This document shows, one piece after another, positions 34,246-40,567 of a DNA stretch of 43,568 nucleotides (position 1 is the first letter of the stretch; every line of letters begins with the position of its first letter). The stretch is taken from assembly GCA_003562075.1 (NCBI GenBank), contig PWWP01000268.1, positions 1 through 43,568 on the forward strand. Reading direction: 5' to 3'. The position numbers and the translations under genes were made by a program. The notes beneath the pieces were generated by a model. It saw only the letters and a list, made by a program, of their open reading frames with translations, did not search any database and was not told the DNA's origin. The DNA is from Gemmatimonadota bacterium. GTDB lineage: Bacteria > Gemmatimonadota > Gemmatimonadetes > Longimicrobiales > Gaopeijiaceae.

Positions 34246-34721
34246 CCGCCCCGGGCCAGACGGGTAGCCCAGAAGACAAGAACCAGCCCCAGGGCAGCGT
34301 TGCCTCGAGCCAGAAAAGCGGCCCACCTCCGCATGCGGGTGCTCCGGGATGCTCCAGGACCGATCCAGAAGTCGTGGAGGGCGCTGAGCGTCACCATCAG
34401 CCCCACCAGGGCCAACTTCCAGGCCAGCGCTGTGCCCATCCCCGTGGCCCACCACCCAGGGTCAGCCAGGTTGTCCCAGCGGAGGAGTCCCCGCAGGTGG
34501 AGGATCCCGGTGCCACTCAGGATGAGGGTTCCGATGGCCAGCCATCCCCAGCGTCGAAAGGTCAGCCCCAGATCCCGAAAGAGCCGCGCCCGGAGGGATG
34601 GTGGCTCCACCTGACGGAGGACCGGGGCTCCCACCATTCCCAGGAAGAACATGCCACCCAACCAGAAGATGGCCGCCAGGACGTGGGTGAAGACCAGGAA
34701 CTGGTAGAGGGCGATGGTCAT
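34242..34721 (-). CDS. CopD/DUF4149-like four-helix membrane protein
   Basis: A 159-residue inner-membrane protein with four helices. The first includes the His-containing YQFLVFTHVLAAIFWLGGMFFLG, similar to CopD-like, DUF2269 and cytochrome b561-like small proteins; His13 and a late His in LSALHDFWIGPG could bind heme or copper. It is the first gene of a two-gene unit with the radical SAM protein. No experimental role is known; with copper-dependent NosZ close by, metal or heme handling is plausible but inferred. Confidence 0.65.
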   Translation of the reverse strand: MTIALYQFLVFTHVLAAIFWLGGMFFLGMVGAPVLRQVEPPSLRARLFRDLGLTFRRWGWLAIGTLILSGTGILHLRGLLRWDNLADPGWWATGMGTALAWKLALVGLMVTLSALHDFWIGPGASRSTRMRRWAAFLARGNAALGLVLVFWATRLARGG

Positions 34722-34899
34722 GCTGAAATCCTAATCCACGAGGGGCTGACCGGGCTGTCAGGGGATCCCTGCGGAGTCGTGCGGGGGATTTCCCCACGCA
34801 GAGCCGGCACGCAGGGCAGATCGGCTGCCATCTCAGGAGGCTCGTGCGATGGCGCGTCCCGGTTCTCCCAAAGCCCCGTGGGGGTGGAATCGGGGCAGG

Positions 34900-34915
34900 T
34901 GTGATTTCCGTCACA
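34900..34915 (+). promoter_or_regulatory. Crp/Fnr-type operator TGTGA-N6-TCACA upstream of ric
   Basis: TGTGATTTCCGTCACA is a perfect Crp-like dyad. A -10-like GATATT lies at 34937-34942, so a start site near 34949 would place the centre of the dyad (34907.5) at about -41.5, the class II activator position. The Crp/Fnr-family gene at 43302 is an obvious candidate for the factor. Confidence 0.65.
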
Positions 34916-34946
34916 GACACGGCATCCGAGAGCCGTGATATTTCTG

Positions 34947-34978
34947 GTCCGAAAGAGAGGGAGTGTCCCTCTTCGGAC
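34947..34978 (+). other. Leader hairpin of ric
   Basis: GTCCGAA and GAGGGA pair with TCCCTC and TTCGGAC around a 3-nt loop, with a 3-nt bulge on the 5' side. It begins at about the predicted transcription start, so it would form the 5' end of the ric mRNA and could stabilise it. Confidence 0.45.
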
Positions 34979-35008
34979 GGGAGCTGAGAAACCGATCACG
35001 GAGGAGTC

Positions 35009-35707
35009 ATGGGTACGCAAAGCACGAAGGAGTTGGGAAGTCGCCCGGTGGGCGAAGTGGTAGCGGAGGATTACCGCAGGGGCGGGGTCTTCAAGCGCTT
35101 CGGTATCGATTTTTGTTGTGGAGGGGGACGGTCAGTGGCCGATGCCTGTGCCCGGAAGGGGGTGGAGTTGGAGGAGCTGGCCCAGGCCCTGGAGAGTTCG
35201 GACCGGAAGGGAGGAGAGAGCGCTCTCCCCGATCCCCGGGGCTGGGCACCGGCTTTCCTGGCCGACTACATCGAGAACGTCCACCACACCTATTGTCGTG
35301 AGAACCTTCCCGTACTCCAGGCCTTTACCCAGAAGGTGGCTCGGGTCCACGGGCTGGAGAACCCGGAGGTGGTGGAGGTGGACCAGAAGGTCCAGGAGCT
35401 GGCCCGGGAGATGGAGGCACACATGAAGTCTGAGGAGGATGTGGTCTTCCCGGCCATCCGGGACGGCGAGGCCACGCCGGAGGCTTTCGCCCAGATGGAG
35501 GAGGAGCACGATGTGGCCGGGGGCATCATGGCAGAGATCCGGGGACTGACGGGTGGATTCACTCCGCCCCAGGGGGCCTGTGCAACGTGGCGGGCCTCGT
35601 ACGCCAAGCTGGAGGAATTCGAAGGGGATCTCCACCGCCACGTCCATTTGGAGAACAACGTGCTTTTCCCCAAGGCCCGGGCAGCTCAAGCGGGTGGTTC
35701 GGCCTGA
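35009..35707 (+). CDS. ric: Iron-sulfur cluster repair di-iron protein (Ric/YtfE/ScdA)
   Basis: A 232-residue cytoplasmic protein that restores Fe-S clusters damaged by nitric oxide or oxidants. The N-terminal DUF542 domain carries the double Cys motif FKRFGIDFCCGGG (Cys36, Cys37). The C-terminal hemerythrin-like four-helix bundle supplies the di-iron ligands: His in IENVHHTYC, HMKSEEDVVFPAI, EEEHDVAGG and LHRHVHLENNVLFPKA. The ATG follows GGAG at good distance. A Crp-type site and promoter precede it. It ends convergently with nosY. Its place beside the nos genes fits a role in NO defence during nitrogen-oxide respiration. Confidence 0.95.
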   Translation: MGTQSTKELGSRPVGEVVAEDYRRGGVFKRFGIDFCCGGGRSVADACARKGVELEELAQALESSDRKGGESALPDPRGWAPAFLADYIENVHHTYCRENLPVLQAFTQKVARVHGLENPEVVEVDQKVQELAREMEAHMKSEEDVVFPAIRDGEATPEAFAQMEEEHDVAGGIMAEIRGLTGGFTPPQGACATWRASYAKLEEFEGDLHRHVHLENNVLFPKARAAQAGGSA

Positions 35708-35756
35708 CCCCAAGCCAGCGGGTCTGCTGAGAGTCAGAGGTTCGTTCTATGAGCGA

Positions 35757-35788
35757 GGGGCCGGTCCCGCCTTCCTGGACCGGTCCCC
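35757..35788. terminator. Hairpin between ric and nosY
   Basis: GGGGCCGGTCC pairs with GGACCGG(T)CCCC across a 9-nt loop, with one bulged T. It lies in the 145-bp gap between the convergent ric and nosY genes and probably serves as a shared terminator. Confidence 0.55.
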
Positions 35789-35852
35789 GGGGTATGTGGG
35801 GCCGGGGCCTTGCAGGCTTGCCCCTCCATTCCGGGCCGGCCTTTCCCTTCCC

Positions 35853-36641
35853 TCAGAAGTTCTTGCGGTTGAAGGTCCGGAGCCCCAGGAGGAAGGGGAC
35901 CACGAGCCAGAGTCCCAGTGCGCCAAGAGCCACGCTCTGTCCCAGTCCGCTTCCGAAGAAACGGCGGAAGACGGCTCCGGTGAACCCCATGAGGGCCGAT
36001 ATGTCGAAGGACAAGAGAAGGAGAATCCGCCCCAGGTCCACCGGATTCAGAAGGGAAAGCGCGATGACGGGTTGCTCCATGGGGTAGTCGGCGAACATGT
36101 AGATGGCCAGGAGGACAAGCCCGTTGAAGACGACGGTGAAGAACACCCAGATCCCCAGGCTATAGCCCAATCCCTTGATCCGGTCCTCGGTGGAGAGGGC
36201 CACCAGGAAGGCCAGCGAGGCGAAGATGAGGGTGAGGCCGACTCCGGTCCCCAGGAGGAGGAGGAGAGGGCCGGCACCTCCTTCAGCCATCCCACCATGG
36301 GCCCAGAAGGGAAGCCCGGTGCCCAGGACGAAGGCCAGGGAGAGAGGCAGGCCCAGTCCGACAAAGAGTCCCAGAAAGAGGCTCCGTCGCCGGACGGGTT
36401 GAGACAGGAGGAGCTCGGTGAATTCCCGGGAGCCATAGAGGTACATGGTCCCCAGGACCACCGCCACCAGGGGGATGGCGATGAGGACCACGTTCATGAG
36501 GCTCAGGATGACCCGCTCTCCGGAGCCTCCGAAGCGGAAGAGGGCATCGGTCATGAGGAGGAAGAAGACTCCGTAGACCAGGACCCAACGACTCCGCATG
36601 ACGTCCCGGAGCTGATACCGGGCGATCTTCATGGTGTTCAT
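35853..36641 (-). CDS. nosY: ABC transporter permease NosY
   Basis: A 262-residue inner-membrane protein with six or more helices, the permease partner of NosF. Typical segments are YQLRDVMRSRWVLVYGVFF at the N-terminus, LYGSREFTELLLSQPVRR in the cytoplasmic coupling region and LSLLNPVDLGRILLLL. NosDFY is needed to assemble the copper-sulfur CuZ centre of N2O reductase, probably by moving a sulfur or copper species across the membrane. Its start overlaps the nosF stop by 4 bp. It is the last gene of the nos operon. Confidence 0.92.
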   Translation of the reverse strand: MNTMKIARYQLRDVMRSRWVLVYGVFFLLMTDALFRFGGSGERVILSLMNVVLIAIPLVAVVLGTMYLYGSREFTELLLSQPVRRRSLFLGLFVGLGLPLSLAFVLGTGLPFWAHGGMAEGGAGPLLLLLGTGVGLTLIFASLAFLVALSTEDRIKGLGYSLGIWVFFTVVFNGLVLLAIYMFADYPMEQPVIALSLLNPVDLGRILLLLSFDISALMGFTGAVFRRFFGSGLGQSVALGALGLWLVVPFLLGLRTFNRKNF

Positions 36642-37357
36642 GCCACGACCCTCGCGGTGATGCGGCGGGCGATGGCCCGCTCCAGGTTCATCTCGCCTGA
36701 GGAGCCGATGAGATCGGCTACCGACTCCTGGAAGTGGATTCTTCCTTCCAGGAGATAGACCACCGTGTCGGCCAGCTCCTCCACCTCACTCATGACGTGG
36801 GAGGTCAGGACGATGGTCCGGCCTGCATCCCGCTCCCTGAGGATCCGGTCCTTCAGAACGCTGCTGGTTACCGGGTCCAGCCCGGAGGTGGGCTCGTCAA
36901 GGAAGAGGATCCTGGGACGGAAGAGGAAGGCCAGAACGGCACTCACCTTCTGCCGGTTCCCGCCGGAGAGGGTCCGGAAGGGTTTGTCCAGCTCGCTCTC
37001 CACCTGCAGGTCGTGGATGAGGGATTCGTCCGTCTCCTTCGGGTTGCCCCGGAGGTCCCGGATCATCTGGATGATCTCGCGGGCTGTCAGATTCTCGGGG
37101 TAACGAGCGATCTGGGGCATGTAACCGATGGCCCGTCGGTACTCGGGGCCTCCGTTCACCACTTCACCATCCACCGTGATCTGGCCCGACTCGGGGCGAA
37201 CCAGTCCCAGGATGCTCTTCACCAGGGTGGTCTTTCCAGCACCGTTGGGGCCCAGGATTGCAGTGCAGCGGCCTTGAGCCATCTCCATTTCCAGGTTGTC
37301 CAGGACCTGGAGACGGCCGTAGCGCTTGGAAAGATTCTGGATCCGGATCATGCCCAT
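36638..37357 (-). CDS. nosF: ABC transporter ATP-binding protein NosF
   Basis: A 239-residue ATPase. Walker A is GPNGAGKT (residues 36-43), the signature is LSGGNRQKV, Walker B is ILFLDEPTSGLD and the switch His is in LTSHVMSEVEE. It drives the NosDFY complex for CuZ maturation. The first ATG at 37357 has GGAGG 6 nt upstream and overlaps the nosD stop by 10 bp; another ATG at 37351 overlaps it by 4 bp but is further from the ribosome binding site. It is followed by nosY with an ATGA overlap. Confidence 0.93.
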   Translation of the reverse strand: MGMIRIQNLSKRYGRLQVLDNLEMEMAQGRCTAILGPNGAGKTTLVKSILGLVRPESGQITVDGEVVNGGPEYRRAIGYMPQIARYPENLTAREIIQMIRDLRGNPKETDESLIHDLQVESELDKPFRTLSGGNRQKVSAVLAFLFRPRILFLDEPTSGLDPVTSSVLKDRILRERDAGRTIVLTSHVMSEVEELADTVVYLLEGRIHFQESVADLIGSSGEMNLERAIARRITARVVA

Positions 37358-38775
37358 GGTTCGCCTCCCTGTACTTCCTTCATGAGGGGGTTCTCATCAG
37401 CCAGCGCTTCAGGGGTCAGGACGGGGAGGACCCGCTCTGCCACCTCCAGAATCTCCACGAAGAAGCTCCGGAGGAGGATGAGGGCCACCGGTTTGGTCTC
37501 CACGATGAAGCTGAAGAGACGGACCGGACGATGGGCCAGATCTCCCCGGCCATCGCCGTCAAGATCGTAGCCTCGGTACTGGCTCCAGTAGTTCCCGTCG
37601 AAGGTGTTGGGATTCCGCCGGGAGTTGGTGATGACGTCGAAGGTGTTGTCGACGAAGTTGTTGGAGGTGAAGAGGTTGTCCTGGCTGTTGGAGAGGATCT
37701 TCACGGCCCAGCCGTTCCGCTCCATCTGGTTCATGCGGAAGGTGAGGCGGTCGCTTCCCTCCGAGTGGACGGCGATGGTATTCCCCCGGAAGAGATTCTC
37801 TTCGATGAGGGAATCCTGGACTTCCTTCAGGAGGAGCCCATAGGCCGAGGACCCCCAGTTGTCCACGAACTGATTCCGGCTCATGATCACCTCCCGACTG
37901 TACATGACGGCCACTCCGGCCCCGTTGCGTCGGAAGATGTTGTTCACGTAGAAGCTCTCGTCGGAGAACATGAAGTGGAGGCCGTAGCGAAGGTTGTCTT
38001 CGCTCACATTGCCCCGGATGACGGCGCTCTTGGCAAACTCCAGGTAGATCCCGTCCCGGTGGCCGGTGATCCGGTTGTCCTCCACCTGCACCCGGTCCAC
38101 ATCCCAGAGGTGGATCCCGTTTCCTGAGGTGGCTTCCCGGGTGGCGGAGGCATGGATCTCATTGCCTCGGACCAGACAATCCCGGGCCCGAGCCAGGAAG
38201 ATCCCGAAAAAATTCTCTTCCAGGCGATTGTTCTCGATGCGGCATCCCCGGGTCTCTTCCACGGTGATGGCGGCGTAGTCCCGAACGTGACTGAAACCCG
38301 AGTCCCTGAGGACGAATCCCCGGATCTGGACGCTATCGGCGGTGACGATGAGGATGGAGTGTTCGTTCTCTCCGTCCAGGATCGGCCAGCCCTCACCCAC
38401 CAACTCCACGCTCCGGTCGATGGTGATGGTGCCTTCCCGGTAGCTTCCTGAAAGGACCCGGATCCGATCTCCATTGTCGGCTGCCTCCAGGGCCTCCGTG
38501 ATGGTGGAGATCTCCTGGCCCGGACCCACCACGAACTCGGTCCCTGTGAAGGCGACCTCCTGGCGTGTGGGTGCCTCGCCGTGGCCTTCATGACCCTCCT
38601 GGGCCGCCGTCGGGGTCCGGGCCGGATGTTCCGGCACTGAGGCCACCTCCTGGATCGGGGTGGCCTGACCCTTCCCAACGACCAGGATCAGACCGGGCAG
38701 AACGAGGGCTGCCAGGATCAGTCCAGGCCAGAGGGCGGCCCTTCTCCGTCCCAGGGGTCGTTTCTCAGTGGCCAT
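37348..38775 (-). CDS. nosD: NosD, periplasmic right-handed beta-helix maturation protein
   Basis: A 475-residue exported protein with a single N-terminal hydrophobic segment (ALWPGLILAALVLPGLILVVG). After a His-containing linker (EGHEGHGE), the body is a right-handed beta helix of many CASH-type turns such as IENNRLEENFFGIFL and VRGNEIHAS. The C-terminus has the NosD-specific FDGNYWSQYRGYDLDGDGRGDL and YRPVRLFSF-like segment (HRPVRLFSFIVE). NosD works with NosFY to deliver sulfur or copper to NosZ. It overlaps nosL by 11 bp and nosF by 10 bp, so the unit is coupled. Confidence 0.94.
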   Translation of the reverse strand: MATEKRPLGRRRAALWPGLILAALVLPGLILVVGKGQATPIQEVASVPEHPARTPTAAQEGHEGHGEAPTRQEVAFTGTEFVVGPGQEISTITEALEAADNGDRIRVLSGSYREGTITIDRSVELVGEGWPILDGENEHSILIVTADSVQIRGFVLRDSGFSHVRDYAAITVEETRGCRIENNRLEENFFGIFLARARDCLVRGNEIHASATREATSGNGIHLWDVDRVQVEDNRITGHRDGIYLEFAKSAVIRGNVSEDNLRYGLHFMFSDESFYVNNIFRRNGAGVAVMYSREVIMSRNQFVDNWGSSAYGLLLKEVQDSLIEENLFRGNTIAVHSEGSDRLTFRMNQMERNGWAVKILSNSQDNLFTSNNFVDNTFDVITNSRRNPNTFDGNYWSQYRGYDLDGDGRGDLAHRPVRLFSFIVETKPVALILLRSFFVEILEVAERVLPVLTPEALADENPLMKEVQGGEPWA

Positions 38776-39301
38776 CGTGCATGGCCTCCCGGGGAGTCGA
38801 CTCCCCTTGGCTGTGAGCGCTGTGGCCAGGTTCTCCCACCACCGACGTCTCCTGGACCAGGGCTCGGACTTCCGCCCAGTTCAGGATCTCTCCCCCGAAG
38901 GCTGTCTGAGCTTCCTGGGCTCCCTGGAGATCGGCGTACGCCGAGAGGTAGAGCCCCATAGGACTCCGGAGCTCGTCGGAGCGGAGGAAGTAGGCTTCGG
39001 CCACTGGGATCCAGTTCCCCGGATCAGGGAAGTCACTGACCCAGAGTTCCTGGATCCGGTCTTCCGGGACTTCCTCACTGTGGTCCAGGAACTCAGCCAT
39101 GCACTCGATGGAGTCGAAGACGTAGTGGCGACCCCGATCCGTCATGAGCTGGCTGGCGAACTGCTCCTCCGATACCATCATTCGGCAGTGGGCACACTCC
39201 TCGGTGCCGATGTGGACTTCTCGCGGACCGTCGCTGCAGGCCGAGAGGGTGACCAGGACGGTGATGAGCAAGAGGCCGAGCGTGGGGTGGACGCTGGTCA
39301 T
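38765..39301 (-). CDS. nosL: NosL copper chaperone lipoprotein
   Basis: A 178-residue lipoprotein, lipobox LSAC (Cys22). It carries the NosL copper motif Cys36-x2-Cys39-x-Met41-Met42 (EECAHCRMM) and the downstream YVFDSIECMAEFL. NosL binds Cu(I) and delivers it to apo-NosZ outside the inner membrane. The tail ends in a His-rich HSAHSQ...MHDGH, perhaps another copper site. Its ATG overlaps the stop of the upstream fusion gene (ATGA). It is followed by nosD. Confidence 0.92.
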   Translation of the reverse strand: MTSVHPTLGLLLITVLVTLSACSDGPREVHIGTEECAHCRMMVSEEQFASQLMTDRGRHYVFDSIECMAEFLDHSEEVPEDRIQELWVSDFPDPGNWIPVAEAYFLRSDELRSPMGLYLSAYADLQGAQEAQTAFGGEILNWAEVRALVQETSVVGEPGHSAHSQGESTPREAMHDGH

Positions 39302-40461
39302 GAGGGGTTCTCCCCCGGATGGTCGCCCACATTCCACTCCCGGGCCACCAGTTCCAGGACTTCGTCCCACTCCAGGAAGATTCCGGGGTAGGCGTCGTGG
39401 AGATTGTGGAGCATCCGCTCGTTGTCCTCGGACACCGGGTGGAGGTTCAGCCGGTCCGGGCTCCCCAGATTCGGGGTCTGGAGGAACTTGGCCCGCTCCA
39501 CGTCGATGAGCTGCCAGCCGTGGGCAAAGTCGACCACCCGCACGCGGCCTACCTCCTCGCCGGCGTGCCGTGCCGTCAGGACGAAGGCGGCCAGACACTC
39601 GGTAGAACGGAAGCGGAGAACCTCGCCGTCCGGGGTGCGGATCTCGCCACCCCAACGCTCGGTATCCACCGCCTCTCCGCAGAAGGGATCCTGGTCCTCT
39701 CCGTAGACCATCCGGTCCTCGACCGCCACCGCCGTCCGGGAGTTGTCCCCCACCGGGGCGCCGTCCGGCGGGTTCTCACCGCAGCCCGCCAGGACCACCA
39801 TGGCCACGAGGGCCACGGCCAGACTTGCAGGGGCTTGCGACTCGGACTGGGCTGGGGCCCGGCCTCCCTTCTCCGATCCCTCACGGCGTGCCCGGAAGCC
39901 CAGCCAGGTGGCCAGGCCCGCCAGGAGGGCCGAGATGCTCAACAGCAGGGTGCCCAGGTGGGGCCAGGAGCTGGCTCGGATGTTCAAGATCTGTTCGGTC
40001 CCGATGATGGGGGGAGAGTAGGTCATGTCGGGGATCTTGATGGCAGCGTCCGGGCTCAGGTTGTGCCCGTAGTCGATGTTCCAGGCGTAGAATTCCGCCA
40101 TGCCGGCGGCTCCCGCCACGAGAAAGAGCCCCATCCACCCCACCATGAGCCAGGGCTTTCCGATGAGGGCCACCACCAGGCCGGTGACCACCAGTCCCGC
40201 CAGGACGATGGGCATGATGTCCAGGGCCGGAACCGTCTCCGCGTCGATTTCCTGCATCCCGATGTAGTGGTTCAAAATGTTGATGTTCTGGATGTCGTGG
40301 CGATCGTGGCCTACGATGTCGTCCACGTAGATGTGCATTCCCAGCCCGTCAGGGTACTGGGGCGCCACCAGCCCGATGGTCCAGAGGGGAGTGACGAACA
40401 CGGGCAGCATGACCAGCGCCGCCAGGGCCAGAAGCAACCGGCTCTTTGTTCGGGTCTTCAT
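39298..40461 (-). CDS. Nos-cluster membrane protein fused to a NosL-like domain
   Basis: A 387-residue fusion. Residues 1-190 are a four-helix membrane protein known from clade II nos clusters. A periplasmic loop has conserved His and Met residues (GMHIYVDDIVG, QNINILNHYIGM), and a further loop reads YGHNLSPDAAIKIPDMTYSP. Residues 191-212 are a charged linker. Residues 213-227 look exactly like a lipoprotein signal, VALVAMVVLAGCG, with Cys227 at the lipobox. Residues 245-375 align by eye with NosL: DPFCGEAV (one Cys, Cys261, in place of CxxC) and FRSTECLAAFV (Cys289). The fusion is odd because the internal lipobox would be cleaved only if the protein were processed there. The frame is continuous with no sign of frameshift. 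Confidence 0.82.
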   Translation of the reverse strand: MKTRTKSRLLLALAALVMLPVFVTPLWTIGLVAPQYPDGLGMHIYVDDIVGHDRHDIQNINILNHYIGMQEIDAETVPALDIMPIVLAGLVVTGLVVALIGKPWLMVGWMGLFLVAGAAGMAEFYAWNIDYGHNLSPDAAIKIPDMTYSPPIIGTEQILNIRASSWPHLGTLLLSISALLAGLATWLGFRARREGSEKGGRAPAQSESQAPASLAVALVAMVVLAGCGENPPDGAPVGDNSRTAVAVEDRMVYGEDQDPFCGEAVDTERWGGEIRTPDGEVLRFRSTECLAAFVLTARHAGEEVGRVRVVDFAHGWQLIDVERAKFLQTPNLGSPDRLNLHPVSEDNERMLHNLHDAYPGIFLEWDEVLELVAREWNVGDHPGENPS

Positions 40462-40509
40462 GGTGCGTGGACCTCTGGGAGAGAGCGGTGGAATTCAGCT
40501 GTCAAGGGC

Positions 40510-40549
40510 CGAAGGGGCCGGTGGGGGATCTCCCCCACCGGCCCCTTCG
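40510..40549 (-). terminator. Perfect 18-bp hairpin between nosZ and the accessory nos genes
   Basis: CGAAGGGGCCGGTGGGGG and its exact complement flank a 4-nt loop (ATCT). It lies between the nosZ stop and the next gene of the same direction, 48 bp before its ATG. Without a U-tract it may act as partial terminator or as an mRNA-stabilising end for the cytochrome-nosZ transcript. Confidence 0.75.
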
Positions 40550-40567
40550 GGTTCGGGTGGACGGGAC

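Larger units (their letters stand above)
34722..35008. other. Divergent regulatory region between the CopD-like gene and ric
   Basis: A 287-bp gap without a convincing gene. Its right half holds the Crp-type site, the promoter and the leader hairpin of ric. An open frame on the minus strand here (with CRVCDGNHTC) overlaps those sites and is not supported. Confidence 0.5.

Noticed and set aside
34718-35020. Minus-strand frame with CRVCDGNHTC as a possible RiPP precursor for the radical SAM/SPASM protein
   Set aside because: It overlaps the Crp-type site, promoter and leader hairpin of ric, runs into the CopD-like start, and lacks a leader-like acidic region.
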